A program made the translations under genes and the position numbers. A model generated the notes under the pieces. That model was not told where the DNA came from. It saw only the letters and a list, made by a program, of their open reading frames with translations, and made no database searches. A stretch of DNA of 64,000 bases from Lepidodermella squamata. Taxonomy: Eukaryota > Gastrotricha. Location of the stretch: assembly GCA_047495785.1 (NCBI GenBank), contig JBLDXI010000013.1, positions 2,666,001-2,730,000 of the forward strand. Reading direction: 5' to 3'. Below are positions 10,101-23,041 of this stretch, piece by piece (positions within the stretch are counted from its first letter, which is position 1; each line of letters begins with the position of its first letter).

Positions 10101-13029
10101 CAACAACTTCGGACACAGGTAAATTCGGCCTGTTTAATTCAATCAATTTTTAATATTTTCAAATTTTAGATGACGACTAGTGAGGTGCCAACTTTGATTC
10201 GGATCAAAGACATTGCGCCTCAGTCGGCTTTTATTCGGGGTGGCATCAAAGTGTTGATAGCTGGGCGGTGGCCAGCAGCCTGCCGCGCTATCACGGTTTC
10301 CTTCGGCAAAACTAGCGTGCCTGCCACTGTTCTCCAACCCGGTTTGCTCAAGTGCTACTGTCCGGCCGTCGCCCATCCCGGCGCCGTGGACCTTGTTGTT
10401 TGCTGCGATGGCGTTGTCCGATCGAACCCTTGCACCTTCTACTACCGCAGGCCTAACCCGGGCCCAGATCAGCAGCAACAACAAGGGCGAGGGGTTCAAT
10501 CGCCCCTGCCACCTACATCTACGCCGCCGCCAATCATTGACTCCATGTTGCCTAAGCTCCAATTGCTTGAGCTATTGCAACAACTGAAAGAGGCATTGAA
10601 GCCGGAAGCAAGACTCGGCTTTGATGTGCTGCTTAGATCAGCCAGTGCCGTTTCATCAGCGCCGGCCACTGCGTCGACGACTGAGTTGCTCGCAGTCGCC
10701 GTTCTAACCGAGATCACATCTGACCTCCCGCCGCCCGAGTTCTGCACCCAGGTGCAGCCGGTTGATGCCAACAATTGGACGCTGTTGCACTTTGCGGCCG
10801 CTCTTGGCTACACGCTATTCGCCGATTATCTTCTAGACCTCCGCGGGCAGGCGCGATTACCCCCGGTTGTTGAACAACAGGCTGATCTAGAGGCGCGCGA
10901 CGTAGCCGGGCTCACGCCTCTCCACGTCGCAGCGGCTCGGGGGCAGACGGCCGTGGCTGTTGCGTTATTCCGCCGTGCTCCTCACCTAGTCGCCGCCCTG
11001 AGCAACGACGGTATCAATCCGACGGGTATGGCAGCGGCAGGCGGACACTACGACGTCGTTCGGGTTATGCAGTCTCACGAGGACGCCTACCTGAACCACC
11101 TCGAGTCGTCATTCGCCGAGGAACAGCAACTGCACCAACAACAGGCCTCGTCTTCAATGGTCACGTTCATTGGCGGCCATGCCGAACCTGCGACTGAGCA
11201 GCCGCCGGAGGCAGCAAGTGCTAGTAGCAACTGGCCGTTGGACGCCACGTCTCAGCACATGTTCGACCTGGCGAATCACATAATTGCCGCATTACCAGAG
11301 CGCATTAAGCAAATCCCGCCATTTGCTGCCCCGGCTTCAGAGGCCTTCGCGAACTACCGTGAACGATCAGCATCGCACAGCTCTCGGCCGCCTCACCCTC
11401 ACTCGAACGTCGCAGCAGCCGCCGCTTCATTGGGCGACTCGGGACTGTCGACGCCGCTGAGTTTCTCTTTCGACCAGCAAGAATCGAATAACAACTCGCC
11501 TCCGGTGACGCAAGTGCCGTACAGGCATCGCTCGCCGCCGCCGACGCCTGAGCAGTTCAATGAATACTTCAACGCGCCTAATTTCTACCTGCACCACGAC
11601 TTCTCACATCTGACCCTTTCGGATGACGAACAGCGGCGGCTGTACGAGGCAGCACGTGTTATTCAACAGGCGTATCGACGCTACCGAGAGAACAAGTCAT
11701 CTGCAGCAGTGCATTCGTTGCCGAATAGCCGGCAAAACAGCAGTGCCTCGAGTCGACAGCAAGTTTTGGCCGCTCAGGATCAGGTGCTAGGAATATTGAT
11801 CCGCCACTCGGCTGCCTTACAGCCTTCGAAGCAACCAGTGCCTGTCGAAAAACTGCCGCCATCACAGCAAGCGAGCAGCGTCTCAAGCCGATCGACGCCA
11901 GTGAATAATGGAACCGACCAACCCGGGACGTCATCAGCGGAAACTGCGCCCGAGGTGGAGCAGGCAGCTCTTGTCATCCAGGCGTACTACCGGCGTTACA
12001 AGCAATTCATCGCCTATCGAAAGATGACGGAAGCAGCCACCGTAATTCAATCGCAGTTCCGTTCCTACTCGGCTCAAAAACGGTTTCGGCAATCGCGTGA
12101 TGCTGCTCGTATTATCCAGAATCAGTACCGTATGTACCGAGCGACGAACCAGCGGCGCGGGGCTTGCGCTCCGTATCGATCAGGCTCAACTTCAGGCATC
12201 ATCAGCCGGCGCCGCTCAGGATCGGCCTCGTCTACTTCGTCACTTACGCAAGGTCTTGCTCACCAGGCTGGGCTTCTGACCGGTTTCCTGCAGAATCAGA
12301 ACGACATGCTCCCCCATGACACGTATGTCCCATTTTTCCGTAGGATAGGTCGTTATGTAGGCGTGGCTTCACTTGCAGTGGAGAGTTTTTACATCAATTT
12401 TGTTTGTTTGATTGATTGATTGATGCTTGCTTGCTTCTAATCAAGCAGTGGCTCGTCTTTCAGGCGACAACTAACAACCGTAAGAAATGATATAATTGAA
12501 CATCAGCTACCTTATGTTACTCACAATATCACTTCTTGGCATGTAAACCCCCTAATGTAAAAAAAACCAAATTGTGTCGTCTCACATTTTTTTAGACGCG
12601 TCGTGTTGTAATGTGCCTCGTGTTGTTCTTATATTCAGCTTATGACCGGGTAGAGAAAAGCATTCAATTTTCACACAGCTGTATACTTGCTCTATAGAAT
12701 CAACGCGAAAGTCAGAGCGATATATGTATGAAAATGCATAAAAAATTCGCCGTAAATCTGGATTATTCTTTATGCTCTTACCTCCACACATGGGCCTAGC
12801 TAATTTTTGTTCGTTTTTTTGTAACAGGTATCGGAAGATGGACACTTGGAGCAAGTCGACGTCCTCGGCTCAGACCAGCCACCCGCCATCGGGCCTTTCT
12901 GGGCGTATGTGCCCACCGCTGCCCCCAGCGCAGTCGGGCGAGTCGAATTCTTCCGCGTCGAAGCCGAGCGCCAGCAACAGCAACAACAACAACAGCATGG
13001 CGCCGCAACGCCATCCTCATCTGCAATAA
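7189..13029 (+). CDS. CAMTA: Calmodulin-binding transcription activator (CAMTA)
   Basis: Ca2+/calmodulin-responsive nuclear transcription factor. Exons 7189-7309, 7366-7761, 7816-8045, 9153-10118, 10170-12322 and 12828-13029 give about 1355 residues. Domain order is that of the family. The CG-1 DNA-binding domain lies in exon 2 (WNTNEEVAAILLAF, LYNRKEIKFRQDGYAWK, REDHMKLKIGGV, STFHRRCYWLL). A low-complexity Q/S/P middle follows, then an IPT/TIG fold at the start of exon 5, ankyrin repeats (NWTLLHFAAALG, GLTPLHVAAARG) and at least four IQ motifs (AARVIQQAYRRYRENK, AALVIQAYYRRYKQF, AATVIQSQFRSY, AARIIQNQYRMY). Exon 2 has a tandem TAGTAG acceptor (7363-7368), so one residue may vary. The last exon is open in two frames: a second donor at 12357 would shift it so that the protein ends at 13097 with a poly-Q tail. 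Only the C-terminus is uncertain. Confidence 0.93.
8046..9152 (+). other. Long CAMTA intron 3 with spaced 12-base repeat
   Basis: The only intron above 1 kb in this gene. It contains three exact copies of GCGGACAGACAA at 8691-8702, 8869-8880 and 9051-9062, spaced 178 and 182 bases apart, the first two preceded by GCGTT. The DNA between the copies is AT-rich and not obviously repeated. No coding potential seen. Confidence 0.6.
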
Positions 13030-14623
13030 TTTCTGAACGGCACGACTCAACATCGTCGCCTCGCGGCACTAAGCGATGTCGCCAGAGTGCCGTATAGCCT
13101 TGAACTAACTCAGTCAAATTGAGAAATCATATTTTCAGTGAAATCAAACATTTAAAATCGAGTGGTATTATTTTCCATGACGTGTTATTCTTGATGGTTC
13201 AATATGAACGGCCTTGCATTATACTATTGAAGCCGTACCAGCTATCAACGACGGTGTGTAACACCACCCGAACTGAACACGACACTAGCATGCTAGTTTT
13301 ATTCTGGTGAAATTTTACGCTGTCCTGTGCAAGTTGATTTTCATTGAAGCTCTCATACTCTAAATATACATGGCGTTATTTATTTATACGAACACTCTGG
13401 GCCCTGTAACAAACATCTCTTTTTTACTGACTATTTATTATCTGATAATTTACAAATCAATATTATTATTATTATTGCTCTTTAGTATGTTTTCATAGTC
13501 AACGAGGTGCACGTGTTGCAGCATTTTATATCATAATTTATTACTTGAATGAATGAGTTGCAGTAAAAAATAAAAGTGCAAGGATCAAACTGGTCAACCA
13601 TCGACGGGGTTTTTATAACGGCTATTTCTTAATAACTAACTGTATTCCGTTTGCGGACCGATAATAATGAGCAACCGAGCGGCATTAGATTGAAGTACGA
13701 GGGCATTGTGACGCTGCTTAACGGCATATCCTTTGGAACTATTAACACTTAAAGTGCCAAATAAGTGATCCGAGCTCCAGGATTTACAAATATTGGATCC
13801 AGATTTTGGATCTAGATTCTGGCTCTGAGAATTGGCTCCGGTTTCTGGATCTGGATCTATTTCATCTGTTTTCGATTGGTAATCAAGCCCAAATTCATCA
13901 ATAAGGGACGGCACAGACCTGAATTGCATAGCTATATCAAGTTCTCAAATTAAATATACTCTCAGATGGCGCGAATGAAACATTGTTCGTTTTATTCTGT
14001 CATGATTGAAATTCTATTGCACACTAGGAACTAGGAACCAAGAATGTAACGTAGTATCACCCATCTCTTTCAGGCGCTCTGGCTCCGCAAAACCTGAATA
14101 TATTCAAGCGATAATACAGGCTACCAGTTACCTATGGTGCAGCAGATTTTATAGCGAAATTTCGCCAAATGAATATTTGATATGGATATTTGATCCTGGG
14201 TGCTCCTAAGTTATCCAATCGGCGTACACACCATCCTCATCGACTACTTCGAAATGCATTTAACCTTCGTGTCATCCATCTGTTTTTTGGCGATAATAAA
14301 TCGATGATTGTTAATTTCTCAGCAATTATTTCAGGTTTCCCCGCCCAACTGCCCAGAAAGCCGAGTAGAACGCCCGTCACATTGTTGTCTGAATGAAAGG
14401 ATGAGCAAATCGAATGCAACGAATGTCCTGTTACTGACGATAGAAAATGTTATATTGGTCAGGGAAACAGCTCATCGCACGGTCCCGGCTCCCCGGGCCG
14501 GGCCGCTGAGACAGAATGGCCGGCATTCCGCAACGACTCATTCTTGATTGTTCACCTTAGACTGGCCAGCCTCCAAATCTCCTTGTCTTTTCGATTTCCT
14601 TCTGCATAAAAAGAAATACATAA
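13030..14623. other. Intergenic region between CAMTA and a convergent membrane-protein gene
   Basis: Contains the CAMTA 3' untranslated region, including the alternative C-terminal frame up to 13097. The rest is mostly AT-rich. A stretch near 13790-13860 is a degenerate series of GGATCTGG/GATTCTGG-like units. A GC-rich self-complementary patch (CCCCGGGCCGGGCC) sits near 14492-14505. No gene supported. Confidence 0.4.
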
Positions 14624-16143
14624 TCATCTACCATTAATGCAGAGTCTGAGGAAGAAAAGTTACCTGGCGATCTCCAGGAACGCAAGTGACAAACCCATCC
14701 CCACAGCGAGGATAAGGAAAATGAGTGCCCAAACAAAAGTGAAACATGCAAACGGCTTCAACTGTTCAGGCTTATTGGGCTCTTCATCGGAAAAAGCCAG
14801 CCGAGAAGCCGTTGTAGCAATCAAAATTAAAGACGACGATGTCTCGATGAGCAGATGGAGATAGCGACATATTGCTTTGATATATAGATTGTATAGATTG
14901 TATAGAATGGCTGATTCAATTACAGTAGCGGCGATTAGACCCCAGCGTAAGAGAATCAAGTCGAAAGCATGCAAAAGAACTAAGCCGATCATCAAGGCTT
15001 GAAAAGCACTGGCGAACAAGGCAATACAAAAATATGCTGCTGTTATCTGGGCAATGCATCGAGGCTGCTTGCAGTTGTTTAAACAGCAAGAGCAGGTTGT
15101 TTGAAGAACCATCGTTAGGCATGTCGTTAGGATCACAGCAAAAATCGCCCAATAAAATTGTGTCTTGACATGATCTCCGTCATGATAAATTGAGACGAGT
15201 TTGCAGAGAGTTTGGAAGAAAAGAACACATACTACAACAATAGTCTGAAAGCGAGACAGTTGAAGCTTCTGCTTCTCAGTTACATCGCCAAGCTTAGAGG
15301 GACAATGGTTAGTCTGATGGATTTACACTTATAATGAGAAAATTACTTCCAAATCGGTTACAGGCTGCTGGTTCCCTTGGGTATCAGCAGCAGACGGGGT
15401 ATCCAAAGCTAAGTCACCAGCAGCGTCAGGCTGGTAAATTTATATCAAGCCATTGTAAAGCCCTAGTTTAGAATTCAACTTACGTTTGGATGACTGGGTT
15501 CTTCGAGCTGAATAGCCGCCAAATCCAATTCTGATTCAGAGATTTCAGCGCTGGTAGTTCGAGTCTATTCATTAACAGGTAATAGGTATAACTTGTTTGA
15601 AGCAGCAGACAACTTACTTCGTCATTATTAGAGATTGTTTTGTTGTTACTGAGTTTGGCTCCATCTTGCTCTTGGTCATTCACTTCACGTGAGCACATTA
15701 CAAGCCTCATTATCACGCTATGAGCAACGTTGATGACATGCGACACGAATAGCCCTTCTCGTTCATCGGAGCCCTGATGATGTTGAACTTCTTGACTTGC
15801 AACGGTTTCATTCATAGCTGACGTCACAGGAGCATCGCGATCGTTCTGCGGGACTTGAGTGTCGATAAACTCTTTAGATTTCGCCAAGAGTACAGATGTC
15901 GCCTCAAATTCTTCGCCTCGTTCTTCAACCTTGTACTTTGATGCATCCTCATCATGGAAGTCAGGATAACCACCACGAGGCATCACATAAATATAAACAT
16001 AACTAATAGCCTAGCAAATAAGAAGTGGTGATAAAAGTGACGTCAATACGGTACATATCTAGTACTCGCCTAGAAAAAAGAGCACTTCGTCTCAGAATTA
16101 AACAAACCTCGTACTTGTCCGCTTTCAGAGCAAAAAAGCGCAT
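14624..16143 (-). CDS. Orphan multi-pass membrane protein, acidic N-terminal half
   Basis: I do not recognise the family. Minus-strand exons 16143-16108, 16069-16055 (a 15-base microexon), 16010-15618, 15564-15484, 15430-15347, 15292-14664 and 14645-14624 keep phase throughout and give about 419 residues. The N-terminal part is hydrophilic and acidic (HDEDASKYKVEERGEEFE, SESELDLAAIQLEEPS). The C-terminal half has about six hydrophobic segments, including TIVVVCVLFFQTLCKLVSIY, QFYWAIFAVILTTCLTMVLQ, and FACFTFVWALIFLILAVG near the end. A cysteine cluster (CSCCLNNCKQPRC) follows the second segment. If the two short 5' exons are wrong, the start is the ATG at 15981-15983. Topology is loosely like XK-related or other six-helix proteins, but no family motif is visible. 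Gene reality is well supported by phase; function unknown. Confidence 0.62.
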
Positions 16144-18544
16144 CAATATAGGATGGAAGAGAAAATAACTTCACAAAATATTTTCAATTTATTGCTATAC
16201 CAATTTTCAAATAGCACACATTTCAAAATAAAAAATGATAAATTAAAGAGCCCAATGTCCGAAATCAGGCCGAAAAATTGGGTATAAGTCAGCGCGTTAC
16301 CGCTCAAAAAACCGATGAATCACTTCTAATTTCACAGCTTGTATCAAATTTATCAAGGTAGCTATTTTAGAAGTGGTCGATAGGCGACCGAGAAGTCGGC
16401 TTCCCTTTTCGACCTTTACCCTTTAAGGCGGTCCACTCCTGAAACTAAAGTGAAGTTGAACGACCTTTTGAAGGCAAGTTATTTATCAGGCCAAGGCGAT
16501 CATTTTGACACCTGATTTAGATCTGGAAACCCCATATTTTGATTGGCACAAATTTTCGAAGTAAATTTAGCCCTAAAAAATTTTTTGCCATTTTATGCGT
16601 GCGAACAATCATGCGAACTTTGGTGCACCCTATTGTTCTCGCGTCGCTCGCGTCGTCCGAAGTTGTGCGCGTTTAAAACTAGCGTTCTCGTTCTTCGGAC
16701 TCGCGCGCTCCCAACTTCAACGCATATATTACGCAACTTCGGCCGTCTGAATTTCGGATGGCCGTCTGAAGTCGTTTATAATTCCAGCATTATTCCGCCG
16801 CCAACATAGAGGACGTAGTTGCCTTTTTCCAACTATCGTGCCCTGCTGTGAAAATGTCGAACTTCAGTATAAGTATAAGGAAAATGAGCCGAGGCAGATG
16901 CGTTTTTGCAGGTCGAATAATCCGTTAGTGGGGTGAGTTGTTCGTTCTGAAATTCGAAAATATGTATTAGGATTAAAATCGCTACCTTGATCGAAATGAA
17001 AACCCTACCAAAAGCGATCCAAATGATGTTCAAGCGTTGTTGCATTTGTTGCATTGTAATAAAGTAGTTTCACTCGCAATAAATTCCGTTTGACTACCGT
17101 TTTGACAGGGTCGGCTGAACAGGTCCACCTTAATAAAAGAATGATAAACCAATTTGTTTTGATTTTTTAGAAAATTTTCACCGGTAAAGAGTCGATTCGC
17201 ACAGGACATGAAACATAAATCAGCACCCAGTTAAAATATAAACTTAGTTGCATTGAGAATCCACCATACAACGACTGTGACTTGTTGGCATTTTCATTAG
17301 CTAGAAATATCCTCACTCGAAAATTATTTTCCTTAAAAGTTATTGGCTAAACTATAAATTTCACAGAGTTTCTAAAAATAACTGACCCCGTTCAATGTAA
17401 CTGTCTCCTTAACTGGGTCGTAAACAGTAGCTGAGGCTGCAACGATGTGCAGCAAAATGAAGGATATCTTCTCAACAATTTGAAATTTGTACATATCTAT
17501 CTGCTTAAAAAAAGAAAAAAGAAAAAAAAGAAAAAAAAAGAAAAGGATAATTGTCTGGTAGGGAGGGGGTGATGCTTTGAACAAACGACAATCACTTTTG
17601 CCAGCTCACAGTACTTGCTGTAGGCTATAGCGATACCCTATATGGCCTTATCAGTCCTTTGTAATTCCTTGGCATTTTGCACCGCGAAGAAGGGCGGCAA
17701 AAGAAAACAAAAGGCGTATAGCGATTTATTCATGGTTATATAGTATGACGTGATGTGATTACTCAAAAATGATTACTAATGATTACTCAAAAGTTGCGTG
17801 ATCGTTCCTCAGCTGTTCTACCCGACGGCCTAGGCCTGTTATTACTGTTAACCAGCTCGACATAATGAGGACTGAAGTAATTCGGGTCGTCGGGTTTTGG
17901 CTCCTGGATAGGCGGTGGCAGGAAGGCGTCCGACCTCCGCATATAGTTGAAGCATCCGTGTACTCATCGTCATCATCCAACTGGGGCAACTGGAGCTTAT
18001 TTATGGCGCATCTTCTTCTCAAGTTTTGTGTTCAAAAACATCTACAGAGCACTTACCTAAGCGTCCTTAGGCCGGGCGACACATGGAACCGCTATCATTT
18101 GAGAGGTGTGGATGGAATGAAAAGGTTCGCCTTGAATCTGATCGCCTCTTGGCAGCCGTGGTTATTTAACGACATTGACGCTTTGCTCTACTTGAAATTT
18201 AATCTAATAAAATCATTTTTCCGTCAACAAGAGGCCCCTTCTGACCGCGTCCTATTCCGAGAGCAGACAAGCTCAGATCGGACAACAAAAAATTCTGACT
18301 TATTTCTGCCTAAAAAGACCCGGCATCATGGTTATCCGGCACCACTCTGAAATCTGCCACACCGGGACCTTATTATCAGCCTTGTCCTGTCTTGAATCTT
18401 ATTTCAGACACACGTCTTCATCGTCTGATGGCAGTATTTAAGGCTGTCGATTTTCCGCTCAAAATCATCACTAATTCAGTCAAGATTCATCAGCACTCGT
18501 TGATTCATACCGCTTTCGGAATTTCATCTTCTGTCGCTCCGAAA
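16144..18544. other. Intergenic region upstream of the globin
   Basis: About 2.4 kb without a gene I can support. It holds a 40-base poly-purine run of A with interspersed G (about 17510-17548). Several short open frames lack splice or family support. One minus-strand frame near 17385-17492 (MYKFQIVEKISFILLHIV...) starts like a signal peptide and ends at a possible donor, but I could not extend it. Another at 17783-18022 has an acidic run (LDDDDEYTD). Confidence 0.35.
18435..18472 (+). promoter_or_regulatory. Putative TATA box and initiator of the globin gene
   Basis: TATTTAAG at 18435-18442 lies about 32 bases before an initiator-like TCATCA (18465-18470) and about 110 bases before the globin ATG. 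The spacing fits a TATA-dependent promoter, though the initiator deviates from the arthropod TCAKTY consensus at its last two positions. Confidence 0.35.
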
Positions 18545-19085
18545 ATGTGCCTCACCTCAGCTGACAAAACTGCCATCCGCGATACTATGCAAGAGTTTGC
18601 GAAGAATCTCAATCACAACATGGCTGTCTTCTACCGAACGTAATTATTTTGCTATTACAATTAAATATTTCATGATTTTTGCCTATTTTTCCAGACTTTT
18701 CGAGGATAACCCTCAATACCAGCGTTACTTCGCGGCAGTTCGCAATACCAACGTCAGTGAAATAACCAGTAATACCTACATCCGCGACCGACAGGGCCCG
18801 AAAACCGGCCGGGCAGTCGCCGACCTGGTCGCAAAAATGGACGATGGGGATGCTCTGACGGCCGCGGTTCACGCCCTCGTTTTCGCCCCAAAACATGTTG
18901 CTATCAAACTGGGGAAAGCAGATTACGCAAATGCTTTCTCGGCGCTATTGAAGACCTTCGACAAAGTGTTTGGTCCAGCGTTGAAACCGAGCGATGTCGA
19001 GGCATGGACGAAATTCGCTGGAGTTGCTCTTAGCCTAATCGAAGCTGAACTGAAAAAGGGTGAAAACGTTAAAGCCGAACAATGA
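18545..19085 (+). CDS. Globin
   Basis: Haem protein of the 3-over-3 globin fold. Two exons, 18545-18639 and 18695-19085, give 161 residues, a normal single-domain length. Helix A begins LTSADKTAIRDTMQEF. The B/C region reads FYRTLFEDNPQYQRYF, with Phe44 at the expected CD1 position. The E helix reads KTGRAVADLVAKM and the F region APKHVAIKL, placing His99 as the proximal (F8) ligand. By the Gly that follows it, the distal E7 position is Thr69 rather than His or Gln, which is unusual. There is no signal peptide, so it is probably intracellular. The intron interrupts the codon for residue 32, close to the classical B12.2 site. AATAAA at 19154-19159. Family certain; ligand and role unknown. Confidence 0.92.
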
Positions 19086-19511
19086 TACTTTGTTATAAAT
19101 TTTAGATCATAGGTACCAATTGTAGCCAATTATCAAAGTTTCCTCCGTTCATCAATAAAATGATTCAGCTGGAGACATTTTTTGGCGTTTATTTTTTACG
19201 ATATTTTTTACGATGACATCTTTGATTCCCTGGTTATCTTAGAAAATGTAGAGGTCAAATGGAAGGAAGAGGAAGAAAGGTTTACCTGTTAACCGTAAAC
19301 TTTGCATCGCAATACCTTGCGCAATACCTGTCGCGCAGTGAAAATAACGCGGAGTCATAAGTTTACTAAACAAAAGTCGCGATGGCGCGGTTTTCGAGTG
19401 TGCGCGCCTTTAATGTTGCGATGCCGGATTAAAGTGTGCCGCTTTGCATGGGCTGCACATCTCTTTCGAAACTTATTTCAGCTCTACTACAACTTTCGCT
19501 AGCACCGCTCC
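19086..19511. other. Globin 3' region and leader of the PHGDH-like gene
   Basis: Holds the globin polyadenylation signal (19154-19159) and the 5' untranslated region of the next plus-strand gene. Nothing else recognised. Confidence 0.4.
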
Positions 19512-20909
<1,398 letters not shown>

Positions 20910-21251
20910 AAATGTCATGAACATTTTATTCGAGAGTGATATTCCTGTGTCGTATGGCGATGAGTTTACAGTAGCATTACTGTGCGAATAATGCACTCAT
21001 ATCTGTGATAATATTACTGAGACATTGTGATATCGCTTACCTTGATGGTACATCTTTTTTACAATGACAATAATGTTGCATCTTCATCAGCTCACGTAGT
21101 ACAATAAAGCGGTTGGATGACATTTTCGAGTGGTGTTGCTATAACAAAACCGTTCGGTAAATATGATGTGCGATACGCAGCCTCTAGTGGGCCCGCGCGC
21201 CCTCAGCTCGCTTTACGCCACTGGATTCAGATGCTACTGAAAACATCATCC
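20910..21251. other. Short intergenic region
   Basis: Contains an AATAAA at 21103-21108 that may serve the PHGDH-like gene, followed closely by the next gene's leader. In-frame codons continue upstream of the chosen ATG as far as 21117, so the next protein's start is not completely fixed. Confidence 0.4.
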
Positions 21252-22123
21252 ATGCCATCAACTCGATTTCTAGCAATTCTAGTCGCTGTCATTATACCAT
21301 CACTCGCCGCTGCCCCTGAACAATATGAATTTCCGTTAACTTGCAATTTCAATAACAGCCCTTGGCCGGTAACATTCCGTGTTCTGGCCGACATGTGCAT
21401 TCGATATCAACGCGAATTTACGACGGCCGAAATTCACAGACGAGGCTATGCCAACTCGCTTGCCGAATTAAACGATCAAGTTCCGACACATGGACGAATC
21501 AAGACCTGCGCTCTACATTCCGTACGGACATATCTCATGGCTATTTACGGCCGAACAAACGTTACCCTTACATGTCTGCAGGTAAGTTATCGCATATATT
21601 ATAGTCTGGCAAAGTAATTAAAAGCAATGTTTCATTACCTGCAACGAAACAGGTTGTTACTCCGGAAATTTTGAATGAATTTCTTTACCCTTGGTCCACG
21701 TTGACATCTGCAGAAGACAACGGCGAGACTGACAACTCCATGTGGACGGTAGAGGTTTTGAAAAAGTGTACGCGAGTTTTGCGCTCGTGTGCCGCTTGGC
21801 TACACCGCTACAAAATGGCACAAGTTGCTAACATCAGCCGAGTCATCAATGACTCATCATCAGCAGCGGGTCAAAGCAAAACGGGCAAAAGCCGTAACGA
21901 GCATCCGCACCGGTATGCGCTGAAAATGCTGGAAGATACCTTCCCCGAGGTTACTGATCCACCGCCAAAGAAAAAAACGTCTGCGAAAACCACTGCAACA
22001 ACAAATCCACCGGATTTTCACACGAGGCGTCCTGCGGTTACGGCAACATCATCTAGTGCTAGGATTATACCGTGGGTTGTGTTCTTATGCACAATAACTC
22101 TGACAGCGGTTGGATTGAGGTAG
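21252..22123 (+). CDS. Secreted orphan protein with probable GPI-anchor signal
   Basis: Family not recognised. Exons 21252-21581 and 21653-22123 give 266 residues from the ATG that opens a clear signal peptide (MPSTRFLAILVAVIIPSLAA, cleavage after about residue 20). Another ATG at 21231 would add 7 residues. The ectodomain has six conserved-looking cysteines (LTCNF, DMCIR, KTCAL, LTCLQ, KKCTRVLRSC) and possible N-glycosylation sites (NNS, NVT, NIS, NDS). A Ser/Thr/Pro/Lys-rich stalk follows, and the last 19 residues are hydrophobic (IIPWVVFLCTITLTAVGLR). A short C-terminal hydrophobic tail without a cytoplasmic domain is what GPI-anchored proteins show. AATAAA at 22171-22176. Likely an extracellular disulfide-bonded domain on the cell surface; partners unknown. 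Confidence 0.7.
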
Positions 22124-23041
22124 CGTTAGCCAAGTTTTCAAACGCAAATCCGGTTGTTCTTCAATTTTCAAATAAAACAGGTTAAATTTTCTGCATTTCA
22201 CTTTTATTTTTTTGACGTTTTTGCGCAACTTTAAATCAGCCCATTTAGCAATGCGGTAAGGTTAAATTTAAAAAACAGAGGCGCTGATATTTCAGTTAAT
22301 AACGTGTATAGCGAAGTACGACGCATTTCATGGTCATTTTTTTTCTGTCGTATATTACCATTATCTTTCAGCCGATACAAGAGGAGAAGCGTGGGTGCAT
22401 CATCAATATTTTCGTGTATTCACATGTTGCGCAATAATTGCAATTTTTCATTTTTCAAATAAGGCATTCGCAAAATTCTACCTATATAATAAATCATAGC
22501 TTCATTGTCATAACATCATATATTAACAGGCCTGTTTAATCATAACGATATAGTACATCGATACACAATCATAGTGATTGACACGCCTCACGTCGCTCTC
22601 TCTTTCATCACCACCATCATCATTATCATCATCACGTTTTTTTTCATTTCATTTTAACAAAATACGCAGCGGAATATAAGACCGATATAACGGGTTGTCT
22701 TTGTCACAGCCAATATAGCAAATAGGATGGGTCTAAACAAGAAGTTGAATCATATAGAAATAAGAAGATGAAGCCGAGTAACAGCGCGGTTGTAGATTCT
22801 CGGAAACACAACGAACAACGGTTGGGATCAATCGCGAAAAGAGAAAACGAACAGCGTGACAGCCGAAAATACAGTTCGTACTACACCTTCTCAAGACACC
22901 CAATTCAGGATTTATTTTTCATCGTTTCTTCCAAACTTCGCCTCTTTAGCACTGAGATCAATCCCAAATTTTACAGAGATATATCAAATTTTCTGGCGGC
23001 GACAAATATTCTATTCGTTGTCATAGCTGTTTTTCACCGTG
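22124..23041. other. Intergenic region between convergent genes
   Basis: 3' flanks of the GPI-type protein (plus strand) and TAF4 (minus strand). AT-rich, with a short CAT/ATC microsatellite at about 22602-22636. The open frame at 22768-23082 has no recognisable domain and overlaps the TAF4 stop, so I do not call it. Confidence 0.4.

Noticed and set aside
9159-10169. Separate plus-strand gene of 336 residues
   Set aside because: It is CAMTA exon 4, entered from an acceptor at 9152 and left at the donor at 10119.
17865-18350. 161-residue plus-strand frame before the globin
   Set aside because: No homology signal, no promoter or splice context, and antisense to another equally unsupported frame.
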